Shown here piece after piece: positions 34,389-46,545 of a stretch of DNA of 64,000 bases. How positions within the stretch are numbered: position 1 is the stretch's first letter; each line of letters opens with the position of its first letter. Both the position numbers and the translations under genes were made by a program. Source of the stretch: Coniochaeta sp. PMI_546 (lineage: Eukaryota; Ascomycota; Sordariomycetes; Coniochaetales; Coniochaetaceae); the NCBI GenBank assembly GCA_021432605.1, contig MU271158.1, positions 496,001-560,000 on the forward strand. Reading direction: 5' to 3'. The notes under the pieces were generated by a model. That model did not search any database and had not been told where the DNA came from. It saw only the letters and a program-made list of their open reading frames with translations.

Positions 34389-35158
34389 ATGACCATGTTC
34401 AGCCACAGACACAGATTCTGGGAAGACGCAGATGGCCTGCGCCTCGTCCGCGACAGCCGAGGCAGATTCTACTACGAGCGAGAAGTGCCTCTTGGTCATC
34501 ACGGAGGGGCCTCTCCATCGGTCTCCCCCGGTACCTCCTGGACATACACCCCGACGGTTTCGCCATCTCCACCACCGAGACGTCGCCGCCGTCGCCGCCA
34601 CCGCCGCGACCGTTCCGCCTCCACATCGGATTCGTCTGGGTTCCTCTACCGCCGTAGGCCCCGAGCTGGAGGCTTTGACCGTCTCCCCGGATGGTTCGAT
34701 CACTTTCCGGGAGGATTGGACCCGTTGGCAGCAGGAATGGGTCCTGGTCCACCATGGTTCGACCCCTATCCGCATGCAGGGTTACCCATAACCGACCCGC
34801 CGAGTGAGGCGGGGAGTGAGATCCGGCCGCCACTGCTTGGGGAGATGTTTCCTGGTGGTCTAGGAGGTGAGTGGACCCGGTCTTGGTTTCACGTGAAGGG
34901 AAACGGCTGCTCGATCAAACGATGGTGAGCTCAGAGGATACAGAGGGGAGCACTGTCAAGCATACACAACAGAGGGCCTTGTCAGAAGTTTGAAGCTTGA
35001 GGCTAAGAAAAGACGCAGGTTTCCCGTACGGCGGATATCGTAGACGCGACAGGTACCGACGAGGTCGTGGACGCCACGGTCGCCGACATCGCCGGCGCAG
35101 GTCGGGGCAAAGGGGCTACAATGTTATCCCCTGGCTGTTGAGGGTCGTTGGGTTCTAG
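34389..35158 (+). CDS. Arginine-rich hypothetical protein
   Basis: Two exons, 34,389-34,866 and 35,019-35,158 (GTGAGT donor, CAG acceptor), about 205 residues from the ATG at 34,389. The order is a folded-looking start (HRFWEDADGLRLVRDSRGRF), an Arg tract (PPRRRRRRRHRRDRS), a Gly/Pro/Phe-rich segment (WFDHFPGGLDPL), and after the intron a second Arg/Gly tract (YRRRDRYRRGRGRHGRRHRR) ending NVIPWLLRVVGF. RS/RG-type tracts suggest RNA binding or nuclear localisation, by composition only. The start is uncertain because the frame is open and coding-like back to 34,344, next to a possible splice acceptor. Confidence 0.55.
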
Positions 35159-35835
35159 GTAGAGGAGACATATGGGCAAGAGAGGACGTAAGTAGGCCGT
35201 CCAATGAGTCTACTGATGCGAGAAATGCGATTCACTAGACATAGGACGTCGCGGGCGCGCTGTGCTGGTGAACTTTGCAGAGACAGCAGCAATATAAAGC
35301 CTTCGGCTCAAATCATAGTTATGACTCAGAACTGTTTTTGGTCGGGCATGATACGTGGGAGGAAGTGATCTGTCAGTCCGACAATGTAGCCATTGCTGCA
35401 TCATGAGCGTAGCAGGTGAGAGAGTTCCTGAGAATTGTGAACGGGCATAGAGTAGCCTCGAGCTTGCAAGATCATGTCACTCTCCGCGTCGTGAAGGGAA
35501 TGATCACTTACGGCATATTCGTGCATTAACTATTGAACATTGAATGGCTGGGTAAGGACTGGTTTATGTCACAAGACAGAAACACAGATGCCTGGATGCA
35601 ACAAACAGACGGCTGGTTGCATGTAATGCAGATTGACCAATGCGCATACTGTGTATTCCCATGTCAAAGACGAAACAGACAGTATCACGTGATGCTGTCG
35701 GTTAGATCCCGCTAGCGTCTCAGCCTTCTGGATGCGGCTGCGAAAAGTTATGAGAATAATCGCGAGCAAAACACCCTCCGGCACGAACCGCCCAGCCCAT
35801 CTATCCGACAAAACACATCATCTAAAGCAACAGCC
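35159..35835. other. Intergenic region, PRP19 promoter
   Basis: Contains a TCACGTGA palindrome at 35,685-35,692, about 145 nt upstream of the PRP19 ATG. Nothing else was seen. Confidence 0.55.
35685..35692. promoter_or_regulatory. TCACGTGA E-box upstream of PRP19
   Basis: Perfect 8-nt palindrome of the Cbf1/bHLH type at typical promoter distance. Function is inferred. Confidence 0.35.
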
Positions 35836-37409
35836 ATGCTGTGCGCAATCTCCGGCGAGGCTCCAGAGGAGCCAGTCGTGTCCAAGAAGTCGGGCGCCGT
35901 GTTCGAGAAGCGACTCATCGAGAAGTACATCGAAGAGAACGGGAAGGATCCAGTCTCGGGCGAAGAGCTAGACCTTGAGGACCTCATCCCGATCAAATCA
36001 GCCCGCATCGTCAGGCCACGGCCTCCTACGCTCACATCTATTCCTGCCCTCCTCTCACAATTCCAGAACGAGTGGGATTCGCTCGCGATAGAGACATACA
36101 ACCTCAGAGAACAGCTTGCGCGGACACGTGAAGAGCTCGCGACCGCCCTCTACCAACACGATGCTGCCGTGCGCGTGATTGCGCGATTGACCAAGGAGCG
36201 CGACGAGGCGCGAGATGCCTTGTCCAAGGTCACTGTTTCTGGCCCAGCGGCTGCTAATGGCGACGCAATGGCCGTGGACAACGATACTCTACCAGATTAC
36301 CTTGCCGAGCTTGTTGACGAAACCCAGGCGAAGTGAGTATTGCTTTGCACCGTTCTGTTTTACTTTGTGGATATCCCCGCTGACCTGTTAAACCTACAGA
36401 CTCTCAAAGAGCCGAAAGAAGCGTCCTGTACCAGATGGATGGGCTAGCACCGAGGACGTCTCCTCTGCCCAACAGATACAGGACACAGATTCGGCCGCAC
36501 CCGACAGCACTTCTCTAGCTGTAGGCCACGAGTTGTCGGTTGTCAGCGGAAAGGGAGGGGATGTTGCAGTATACTCGCACGACGGCGACAAGATCCAGCT
36601 TGTGCGTTCATTCAATATCGGCAGCCCTATCACGGAAACGGTCTACGCAGAGCCCAATATCGTCTTCGGCACCTCCAAGGGAGAGGTCAAGATCTACACC
36701 ACCGCGGGCGTCGAGCTCGCATCTTTCTCCGAGCATGCTGGTGCCGTGACAGGTCTAGCACTCCACCCGGGCGGCGTAATCCTTCTGTCAGTTGGCGCAG
36801 ACAAGAGCTTTGCATACTACGATGTAAAGGCTTTCCGTACAGTGTTCCGGAAATATACTGCTTCTTGTAAGTTGACCTTTTTTTACATGATAACAGCCGG
36901 TATTTTGGAAGACTGGCTGACCGTATGACACAGCTTTGAGCACCTGTGCGTTCCACCCGGACGGCCACCTGTTTGCCGCCGGTACACCAGAAGGCACCAT
37001 CAACGTTTTCTCTACCAAAACCGGCGACTCGATGGCCGTCTTCAGCCTAGGCGCTTCCGTGTCCTCACTTGTCTTCTCTGAGAATGGATACTGGTTCGCG
37101 GCCGGTAGTGACGAGGGCCCCAACGTTACCATCTTCGATCTGCGCAAGGAAGGCGACGCGGCGAAAGCCAAGGAGTTGACGACCACAGGCACTGTGCGTT
37201 CTCTGGACTGGGACTATTCGGCACAGTTTTTGGCGGTGGCTGGGCCTGGCGGAGTCTCCGTGCATCACTACATCAAGAGCTCCAAGTCGTGGACGGTGCT
37301 TCGCGAGATCGGTGAACCTGCGATCCAGGCGACGTGGGGAGACCAGGCGAAGACTCTACATATCCTCGGGGAGGAAGGGAAGGTGATTGTCTACGGCGCA
37401 TCTCAATAA
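35836..37409 (+). CDS. prp19: Pre-mRNA-processing factor 19 (U-box E3 ligase, NTC core)
   Basis: Core of the NineTeen complex that activates the spliceosome; a U-box ubiquitin ligase acting in the nucleus. Exons 35,836-36,332, 36,400-36,866 and 36,934-37,409 give 479 residues. Domains in order: U-box (1-70: MLCAISGEAPEEPVVSKKSG, then EKYIEENGKDPVSGEELD), the Prp19-specific proline patch and coiled-coil tetramerisation segment (about 70-135: RPRPPTLTSIPALLSQFQ, then NLREQLARTREELATALYQH and ARLTKERDEARDAL), a linker with RKKRPVPDGW, and a C-terminal WD40 propeller (about 190-479) with blades such as HAGAVTGLALHPGGVILLSV and LSTCAFHPDGHLFAAGTPEG. Length and architecture fit fungal orthologues. 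Confidence 0.96.
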
Positions 37410-38432
37410 TGGTTACCTGTATTGGTGGGACTGGCATCGTCCGTGTAATACTATACCTTTGCAGCAGGATGAAGAGGAGCATAGATTGACGAGGCGACAA
37501 AAATAAAGGAATCCCACCCATCGTCTTCTGTTTTATTTATACTTGCTCCTACACCGAAACCATACCGTTTACAGGAAGTTGCATTCTTGTATGTCGAGTA
37601 CAGTACATCAATGCATACACTTTTTGCAGGGCTGTTGCACACGCCTTTGTTTTCTGCACGTACCTTCTGATGCAATCCTCGATGGCCACTCGCGAGAGTG
37701 ACGAGAATAAGGTACTATAGGATAGACGGAACGCAAAGAAACGGGTCTGCCAGCTGGCGCCAACAGGCCCAGTCCGAGGACGCCACGACCGGATAATGTG
37801 TGAAGAGGTGCAAAACAAGCTGTGTCAGGCTCTTCAGCTCATCCCTGATGCAGGCGGCGTCGGCGTGGGCGGGCGTGGATGGGCGGCGAATTCCGCGCTT
37901 AGCCCAATTCCGGGCGGCAAAACATGCAGCAGCCAAACGCGGAGACTAGAGAATAAACTCCGATGTGTTTGCCGTCATTTCTTCCATGTCGCCTCTAGTG
38001 TACGTGATGTGAAGGCAACCTGGAATAGCATCTCCCTTGTTAAACATACTCCTTAAAACCCACTGCTGCGCCCTGTCTGTCGCCTCTGGGTCCTGTGAGC
38101 CTGTTCCTTGGTCAATCTAGGTGAGTTTAAAGTCTCATGGATCTACCCCTGTCTCTGGTTGGTATCCCGGCTTGAGACGCAACAGCCGCGAGTGTTATTA
38201 TCAATCAAACGTTGGCTCTCACTCGTGGTTCCGCCACCGCTGCGAAAAGCCTTTTACCATCCCGACGAGTGCCTACACGTGGACTCTAGAGTTGAACTGA
38301 CCTGTCATGGAGGGGAAAAGCGGACACTGGGAGCGTGGATCTGGAACATTCTCCACCGGAAATAGGGCACTTGGTCCGCAACTGTCCGGCGCCTGCGAAA
38401 TGTGGTGAACCTCTACCTGCCTTGCATACGCA
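37410..38432. other. Intergenic region
   Basis: PRP19 3' flank and promoter of the RING protein gene. No supported feature. Confidence 0.6.
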
Positions 38433-40718
38433 ATGGATGACTTTATTCTCGGTTATATTGAAGGAGGACTCGAATACGACCACAACTACGACCACGATCT
38501 CCACCGGGACCTAGAACTCGAACTTGGAAATAACCACGACGACGGTCCTTTCGCCGCTTTGGCAGACGAGGTCGATTTGCTCCCCCACTACGATCACGAC
38601 GACTATCACATAGAATACTACGCCAGGTCTGACCAGGGCGGCGGTTTTGCTGGTGTTAATCTGGACGAGCGGAGTGTAGACCCCGAGGGAAGTGGCGGAC
38701 TTCAGTATCGTCACCGCTACGAGAGTAGTGTGTCGGAGAGCATTGGGGCGCCAAGCTCGAGCGATTCAGGCAGCGAGGACGTACATCAACACCACTACCA
38801 TATCAGTGACGACGACAGTGAGGAGGAGGAGGAGGAACAAGTACGAGGCCACTACGGCATACCTTTCCCAGGCCGCCGACACATTTCGGACGACGAATCC
38901 GAGGAGAGCGACGACGGTAGTCTACCGTCTTTCGACGTCGATCAGGTTCACGACTACTCTGAAAACGAGCAAGCCGAGGATTCCTCCCCAGACGAAGGAG
39001 ATTACCAGACCTCTGAGGACGACGAGGTGCATCCTCCTAGTGTGCAGTGGGACCCCTTAGCCGAGGTCGCCGCTCTATCGGACGACGAAATACTCGCCGA
39101 TCTGGAGGCCATCCACGAGATCGACGTCTTCTCAGAAGACCAGGACAGTGACGATTCTTCTGACGACGAAGCGCTTGCCAGGCATTACGACGTAGAACTG
39201 AGCAGTTCTTCCGAAGAACAACGTTCGAACAATCAATACGACGATAACGACGACGACGAAGACCAGGCCTCCGCTGCCAACAGCCGCAGATCCACATCGT
39301 CCACTTCACCCTCTGAGGGTTCAATTGCCCTGCCCTCGCATCATCGGGCTTTCCTCGCACATCATCCCCGAGGGTTTGACGCCCTTCGCGACCTCGACAA
39401 TTTACAACGAGAGCGTCAAAGACTCCAAGAGGACCTTCGCCAATTACGCGACGCCCACTTTGGGATTCCACACCCGGTGCGGCGAGCGAACGTGCCGAAC
39501 GGCGTTGATTACTTACTGGACCGACTTCCCGCCCCGCAGAGAGACGCCCACGGCTTGATCGCGCAAATGGAAATGGATTTGGAACGCGGTAGGCAACAAA
39601 GGCGCCGGGCTGCGCCTTCACCCATTCGAGCCCCGCCAAGGACTCAACAACAACAGCAACAACCACAACAAAGAGAGCCGGCATTCATTGACTTGACTGG
39701 AGACTCAGAGAGTCCTCCGCCCGAAGTCCTCGCTCTACCTGACGCACCGCGCTTCGCTGGCCGTGACGCTAACCCATTCACCCCCCGTGACCAAACCCGA
39801 AGTAACCCTCGCAGGAACAACCCGGTTCGCCGAGCACCTTCATTTGCACGCAGTGATGGTAGTTTTCTGGGCCCTGGCGGCGCTCCGATAATCGATCTTA
39901 CAAACGACGCACCCGAGGCAGACCTTCCTGCACGTCTTGGTACACCACGAAGACGGCGCGAAGTGCAGAATAACGACGGACTAGTTGACCGTGTCCGCGC
40001 TAACGCCTGGGGAGCCGCCAACATGAACGCCATTTTCAGGCAGATGGGCATTCCCCGAGTAGGTGCCGACTTTCTACAACACATGCGAGTAGCGCTCGGT
40101 GGCGGCCAAGTAGACTACGAAGTGGAATTCATTGGCGAGAACATACGACCGGACCACAACCACATGAACGGCCCACTGGCAAATTTCCCCATCATGGAAA
40201 ACCCTCTCGCCGACAACCCCGTCGACTTCAATTATGGCGCCAACGGTCTGAACCAGGAAGCCGCACGACCAAAACCTGCTCACATCGCCCCGCCCGAGCC
40301 TCGCGAGGGTTTCACCCGCAGCACCGGCGAAGACACGGTCGTCATCTGCCCCAGCTGCGAGGAAGAGCTCAAGTATGACCCGGACGAGAAGGGCGCCCAG
40401 CCTCCACCCGCAAAGAAGGTCCGCACGACCAAGAAGGACAGGGAAGAGCACCACTTCTGGGCTGTCAAGGCTTGTGGTCATGTGAGTATCACCGCCGTTT
40501 CACCCCGACCCGCCCCAATCCAGTACCCGAGCTTCACCTGCTAACTCCGGTCTGTCTGTTAGGTCTACTGCCGGTCGTGCTTCGAGAATCGCCGTCCCAC
40601 CACCCGCAACGCGGGCATGGCTCACTTCCAGGTTGTGGACAAGAGGATTCTCTGTGCCGTCGACGAGTGCTCTTCGGATGTCTCCACCAAGACCGCCTGG
40701 GTTGGCATCTTCTTGTGA
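38433..40718 (+). CDS. Acidic RING-finger protein with SIM-like motifs (STUbL candidate)
   Basis: Probable nuclear ubiquitin ligase. Exons 38,433-40,481 and 40,563-40,718 give 734 residues. The first 300 residues are extremely Asp/Glu/Ser/His-rich (SDDDSEEEEEEQ, DEESEESDDGS-like runs) and likely disordered, followed by a Gln/Arg-rich stretch. Two copies of a SUMO-interaction-like motif lie at FIDLTGD (about 418-424) and IIDLTND (about 486-492). The C-terminus holds a C3HC4 RING: C639-x2-C642-x38-C681-x-H683-x2-C686-x2-C689-x24-C714-x4-C719. The intron interrupts the RING exactly after CGH, so splicing is needed to complete it; a retained intron would stop after 20 codons. Tandem SIMs plus a terminal RING are the layout of Slx5/Rfp/RNF4 SUMO-targeted ligases. 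SUMO binding is inferred, not shown. Confidence 0.85.
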
Positions 40719-41301
40719 TCTCCGTTATGGGTCCCAGCCGTGGCTTCCCTTTTCGCATCAACGATTCGTCGGTGCGTCGTCATGTTGGCGTAAAATCGTA
40801 TCCACCTTCGGGGATACCAGGACAGTTGTTTCAGCAGCGTTGGTTTTGTTCACTCCTCCTCTTTTTTCTTGCATTGGTCTGAGTAGCAATGCATTGCTGG
40901 GCGTTTGTGAGGGGCAATTATGGCTTTTCTGAAAGGCTTCTTCTTAGAAGGGAAGGCATGGAACGGAAGGGCACGAGACGAAGCGGTTTTCCATTTCTGC
41001 TGCCTCATTACGCCTTTTGAGGTTTATTCTCTTGAAATTGAGATGTTACCTCTCCCTTGAGGGATTGGCAAGGCCTGTATGTACTACTAGTACACAACCC
41101 AAAGCAGTGCCCCTGATTATTACGGCTCCTGCGTTACCCTTGTTCCTGTTCCTGTCTGTAGCCAGATGATCCCATGGTCAATGTACATGTCTTGAAGCTA
41201 GTGTTTCCCCCCTCAATCTTTCCCGATATTGCGACCCCAAAAGGTAAAAACCACAGGAAAAAACAAACAAAAAAAGACCCCATATTGTGCAGGATGAATA
41301 G
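40719..41301. other. Convergent intergenic region
   Basis: 3' flanks of the RING gene (+) and the next gene (-). No further feature. Confidence 0.6.
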
Positions 41302-41745
41302 CTAATATGCCCGGTAGAAATACCCATATCCGTGATAGACATGATGGTGGTGGTACATGGAATATGGTTGGAACATCGCCGCGGGACAAGCAGTGACGAT
41401 ACCATTCGACCAAATGATCGCGTGTCCGTGATACGCGACTCCGAAGTACCAGCCCGGGATGCTGGTCGTCGCTGGCTGGGGAGGATGAGTGGACTGATGG
41501 TTGGTAGTGTCCTCGGCTGCAGCTGTGGTGCCCGAGTCTATCTTCGTCAGCGCCGCATTCGTCATTCTCTCTCGCTTTTTTGTCTCGTTGAGGGATATTG
41601 AGGACTTACCTTGAGTCTGCTCTGAGGGTATGTCCTGGCGCTGAATGTTGGCCACCGTCTTCAGGCAGCGGAAGGCTGGCTTGCGGCGCAGCAGGGGTCG
41701 CTTCATGGCTGAGGTCGCGTTTGCGGCGCTGGGAACGGAGTCCAT
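41302..41745 (-). CDS. Small hypothetical protein with aromatic/His-rich tail
   Basis: Two exons on the minus strand, 41,745-41,610 and 41,537-41,302, with a 72-nt intron (GTAAGT donor, CTGAC branch, ATAG acceptor); 123 residues. The N-terminus is Arg-rich and contains MKRPLLRRKPAFRCLKTVAN, which could be a mitochondrial or nuclear signal. The middle is Thr/Pro/Gln-rich. The C-terminus is unusual: PGWYFGVAYHGHAIIWSNGI followed by YSMYHHHHVYHGYGYFYRAY. No family was recognised. The unspliced frame is also open (147 residues), but the splice signals are good. Confidence 0.55.
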   Translation of the reverse strand: MDSVPSAANATSAMKRPLLRRKPAFRCLKTVANIQRQDIPSEQTQGKSSISLNETKKRERMTNAALTKIDSGTTAAAEDTTNHQSTHPPQPATTSIPGWYFGVAYHGHAIIWSNGIVTACPAAMFQPYSMYHHHHVYHGYGYFYRAY

Positions 41746-42979
41746 TGTGAAGGCGGTTTGGCTTTCTCGATCAGACGGACAAGAAGAGGCAGGGAGGCTT
41801 TATGATGGCTGTGTAAGGAGGTTTGCGGTTTCTCGAAACAATGGCTGCTTGTCTTCAGGGGTAAATCTCTCTTGCAGTATGCACCACGAACGACTTGATG
41901 CGCAAAAGAAAGACTGAATGGTATCTCGAGGCCGTGAGGAAGGAAGGGAATGAAGAAGGAAGAAAACAAAACGAGGGGGATTTCACGAAGAAATGGCTTT
42001 CTGAAAGACTGGTGAGAGAACCTGTCGTTGCCTGTCCCTTTCGGACCGCGTGAGTGGTCGGCTCCGGACCCCCGTCGACCGTGTGACTGCAGGAAATACG
42101 GGGCCGTGTGAAGCTGCTCGGCGCCGTCCCGATGTGGTGAGAACAGGGAGGGCGGAGCTCCACATTGCGAATCCTGGACCACGGGGGATGCTCCGGAGAG
42201 TTTGTCTGCTGTGAGGCCCAGGGCAGACCCAAACACTCCGTCATTGCCGGTATCAAATGTCGACCAGATGCGAGACATTAACAACCAGCATGCGGGTACT
42301 GATGTGAAGTGTGCTAGGCTGAGCCTTTGCCTAGTGTAGGGGCAAGTCTGGACCCCCTGTGTTCATCGAAGTGGGATCACGAAGTCGTGTCTCTCTGCCT
42401 GAAATCAAGGCAGAGAAATCTATCAAAGCCTGTCGCATGGTAAGTCATACCCCGAGCTAACAGCGTGACAAGCCATTACGACGGACTCCTGCACAGGGAA
42501 GTCAAGACCATGCATGCCAAAAGACGTCCACAAATCACTCGACAGCGAGGAAAGGAGAGTTCCCCGCCAACATTCCTTCGGACTCAGGCAGAGTCACCTT
42601 TGTCAGGGTCCCTCAGCTGCTTCACTCGTCGACTCTGTGCCCACCGCCTTGATTCGACGAGTCCAGCTTGGCCCACTGCTGTCAACAAAGTGCACATGCT
42701 GTTGCTTTGCTTTGCTTTTCATTGTAAGGTCACACATCAGTCTCGCGAGAGATCACATAACGTGTATAACAGCCTGGACTTGAATTGAGCAAATGCTAAA
42801 GCCACGAGATGCCACCCTTCAGTCTCCAGAAATGTCTCCTGTGGTATCAAGAACTGTATCCTGTGTCTGCGGCAGCCAGGATCCAAACTCCACCATAAAC
42901 GCCCCCTCCAACGCTAATCTAGGACCACGAAAGTAAAAACGCAGAACCAAACGCATACCTCTAGCCCATGGCCATCACT
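41746..42979. other. Intergenic region
   Basis: Promoter side of the small gene and 3' flank of the arrestin gene. Short open frames here do not look like protein. Confidence 0.6.
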
Positions 42980-45900
42980 TCAATTCCTTTCGCCCCGTCT
43001 CAAGACTCCCGCTAGACTCAGCTGCATGACAGGTCTTTCCAAGTCCAAGCTACGGCTCGTCACGCGCCTGCCACCAGGCGTCCTGGGATTCGCAACATTC
43101 ACCCTGCCGCCGCGATGTATCCGCGCCGGGCCGTCATCGCCACTGTCCGTGTCGGAGTCCTCTTCCCCGGCGTTGGCGGGCGGTCCTCTCGCCCTGTTCA
43201 GGTAGTCTCCGTCCTCGGTCTCGGTCTCAGCGCCGTCGGTGCCGGGACTCTCCTGCAGGAGGACATTCTCGGCCTGATCCACGATACCGAGATCGTTCGC
43301 ATGCCCGAGCACCGCAGGGTGGACGTCATTCACGTGATCCGGATCCTCATAATCCGCCAAGCGCGAGAAATAGTCCGCCAGGCCATCCACGCTGGGCGTG
43401 CCGATAATAACGTCGTAGTTCGGTGGCGGCGTAGCCATGTCTGGCGGTAATGGTGGCGGAGGCTCGTCAGCGTCGAAGGGAGGCGGGTTGTACGACGGAT
43501 ACCGGATGAGCTCCATGGGACGGTGCTGTATCACTGGGCTCTGGGGCCGGCCGCCAACGCCCGCTTGGTTCAGCACCCGCTGCAATGGCGACGCAGAGCT
43601 GGTGGGTGTGCCCGGTTGTAGATGCGCAGCCTGAGGAGCCATAGGCAATGCGGAGGAGTTGACGCGGTCAAGGGAGGAGCGCGGATCGATCATACCCAGG
43701 CTCTCCTGGCTGACATTCATGGCCAGCGTCCCCGTCGAACTTGAAGGACTTGCGTCTCTCGGAATGAAATGAGCGTCGGGACAACCACACGTTGTCTGAA
43801 GCTGTTGGCCGCCAAGAAACCTGTCGCGCCCGCAGTACTGTGGGAGCGCAGTGTTTGCCTGGGTCGCGCGGCAGTCAAGGACGGTGAACGGGCTGTCTAT
43901 ACTGATTTCGAAATGGCGACGACGCTTTCCGGTTGGGTCCTCAGGGTCAGCGCGGGAGATCCGCATTACAAGCTAAAACATTGCGTGTAAGCATCTGAAG
44001 CGCTTCATCGCCAACAGGTTGTTTGGTGCTTCTTACCTTGATCCAGTGATAGACATTGACGTTCTTCCAACTGCAATCGGGATGGAGCTTCAAAGTCTTG
44101 TCTTTTGCCATCATCTCGCAGGTAGGAATCTGGACATTCATCTCCATTTCTGTGCTTCCCCAAAAGGTCTCCAGACCGAGATCGAGATCGCCCAGTAAGT
44201 TTTCGGACGGTTCGGGCAGAGGTTCGGGTGGCCTATTCGTTCTGGCTGCCTCTACTAATCTTCTCCTCTCCGCAATGCGCCTCGCCTCCTCTCGTTGTTC
44301 TGGGGAAAGCTCGCCGCCGCTCAGCACTCTGACTTCGCTGGCTGCATACTGGGGATCTAGTGGCTTGCCGGCGGTCTTCTCGAGAAGTAGGATCTTCCTA
44401 CCCGGGTCCTTGCGCGTCACCCGTCGGTCGTTCGTCCAGTATTCGATGCTTTCCGTCACAAACACCTTGAGTTTGTGGATCTGCACCTTGGCTAACGGTG
44501 TGAGCTTGAATGCAATGGGTATCTTAGCCCCAATAGGAAAACTCTTTCCAGAGATCATAATGTCGTAATGCATCTGGTCCTCCCACTGCCTTGATATTGA
44601 AATTGGCTCGCTCATCTCCAGCGAAAGCTGGTCGGGGATGCGAACAACAGCCACCTCCTTGGTGCCGTGCAGGTTGGGCTTGAACGCTCCAGCTCGTTCC
44701 ACCGTGGCCTCCAGCTCCCACTTGACGTGACCGTACTGCAGTTTGGTTGTTTCCAGTTGATGATGGTCTATCGGCAGCTCGAAGGAGTAGTCGTATGTTC
44801 CTGGATAGAAGACCTTATAGCCCTTCGCCTGAACATGATTGGCGGCAGGATTGTCGCCCTTTCCAAAACTGCGAGAATTCACTGACTGCAGTGATAGACG
44901 CTTGATTTCCCTGGCCGAAAGGTGGCTGGAATTCCGAGGTCTTGTTCCGCGGTGTAGCGAGGTGACCGACTCATTGGGCGATACCGAATTCCTTAGATTT
45001 GTGCCGGCGCTGCTGTTGCCCTTCAGCTGGACAGAGCACTGATTTCCAAACTCTGTGGCCCATATGCCTTCGTGCATGGCATGGAAGAATACCAAAGACT
45101 GTGCCCGCAACGTCTCCTCCTCGAACATGTCGACCTTGAGAGGAGGTATCCCTTCGGGCCACTCTGTTCTTGCCTTTCCAGTCAACTTGAGGGTTATGGC
45201 CTTGATCTTGACGTTCTTTGACACGGACAGATGCAGTTTTCCCCGGAGTAGAGCCGTTGCGTTTTGGGATTCTCGACGTTCGTGGCCGTCATGGTCGAAG
45301 CCGGTCAGGAAGACATTGGGCTCAGCAAGCAATATCGAACAGGATACTCCGCTACCGGAGGCAACAGGCTTGTCAACCTCTGTGACAGAAGAGCTGACGA
45401 TGCTCTTGGCAGACCGGACTGACATGATGCTGCTGCGATACGGCGCTGTCGTGGTGACCAGTTGAGGCCTAAGGTGGTCGGCCATTGCGGGAACGCGAAC
45501 CATTGAGTTTTCGTCGTCCTGAATGAGACCCTCGACCGCAGGCGGGCGTTGCTCGTATTCCGTCAAAGTTGAGGAGGTAGATCTAGATATTGGTGGTCGA
45601 GTCCGGTCTTGGACGACACCTAGCCCTGATTCAGTAATTAAGCGGGTGCTTGATCTTGGGCGTATGGAGAGAAGCGTCAAGAGCTTCGCGATGGCGTTGG
45701 TCGGGCAGGTACCTATCACAGGTAATGGCCTCCTGCTATTTTGGCCTAAGGACAGGTCCAGCAGGTGAGCCCTTTCACTGTCTCCTCGTTTTCCCTCTTT
45801 CTTTCGGTGTCTCAGTCCAGATTTGCTGGGCTTAGATGGTAGATTCTGTGGACGGAGGTCTGTTGGAACGTAGCCAGGCGGGTACGTCACAATATGGATG

Positions 45901-46070
45901 GATTGAGGCCGGCGTTGACGGGGCCTGATCCTCGGCACTGGAAAGCTGGGAGGAGCGGCAGCACGAAGCCTCCTATCAAAGGGGCTCCTCGGCGTGTAAA
46001 AGACGTGTCCCTGAGCGGAAGAGCAGATTTGTTCAGGGCGTTGCCTTACTCCAGGGCCTATAATGTCCAT
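42980..46070 (-). CDS. Alpha-arrestin (ART/CreD-like) with two PPxY motifs
   Basis: Adaptor that recruits a Rsp5/HulA-type HECT ubiquitin ligase to plasma-membrane transporters for endocytosis. Exons on the minus strand, 46,070-44,037 and 43,972-42,980 (64-nt phase-0 intron), give 1,008 residues. A long basic, disordered N-terminus carries PPGY (about 64-67). The arrestin N domain begins near SCSILLAEPNVFLTGFDHDG and contains KLHLSVSKNVKIKAITLKLT. The arrestin C domain includes PGTYDYSFELPIDHHQLET, then HYDIMISGKSFPIGAKIPIA and VFVTESIEYWTNDRR, and ends across the splice site in HWIKLVMRISRADPED. A Pro-rich acidic tail carries PPNY (about 861-864). The PPxY sites are the expected WW-domain ligands. 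The first in-frame ATG was chosen; a 109-codon upstream frame lies just before it. Confidence 0.9.
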
Positions 46071-46460
46071 GATGAATTGATTAGAAGACAACGCTAGTAG
46101 AGAGGACTTTCATATAAAAAGAGGGAAGAAGAGCGACAAGATGCAAAGACGAACAGAGGCTGACGGCGCCGACGGGGACACTGGGATAGATGCCCGGCTC
46201 AAAGGACATGCCGGCACCGCTGGTATCCACAGGTGAGAAGGGTAAAAGTGCCTGAGTTGTTGCCGTGTGGTGATGTCGAGCTACGTGATGGAGTGTATCT
46301 CCGAGAGGAGGTTGGGTCATAGGTACCAAGGGGCGATAAGGAGGATAGGCGTGATATGCACACGAGCCATGGTGGCAGAGGTGCTGATGGGTAATGTGGT
46401 GGGAAGACATATGTTAAAGGGTCATTAGGGATGCTCGAGGTTTCCCATTCTAGGAGAGGT

Positions 46461-46545
46461 CGGCGAGATGCCCGAGTGGGGTGGTGCGCTGAGTCCTGAC
46501 ACCCGCAGACCGTGAAGGCACGACTCAGGTTCGAATGCAGTCACT
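46461..46545 (+). pseudogene. tRNA-like relic (class II, Ser/Leu type)
   Basis: An A-box-like TGCCCGAGTGG (46,469-46,479) and a B-box-like GGTTCGAATGC (46,528-46,538) lie 59 nt apart, the spacing of tRNAs with a long variable arm. The segment starts GGCGAGA like Ser/Leu acceptor stems. However, I could not pair the acceptor or T stems, and the T-loop closing pair is G:G, so it does not look functional. It may be a tRNA pseudogene or SINE head, or chance similarity. Confidence 0.35.

Noticed and set aside
39037-39684. 215-codon open frame on the minus strand
   Set aside because: Antisense shadow of the acidic RING protein gene (Asp/Glu codons read as Val/Leu/Arg).
46081-46410. His-rich 109-codon frame ahead of the arrestin gene as a separate gene
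   Set aside because: It ends just before the arrestin ATG, lies in its expected leader and has no recognisable domain; at best an upstream open frame.
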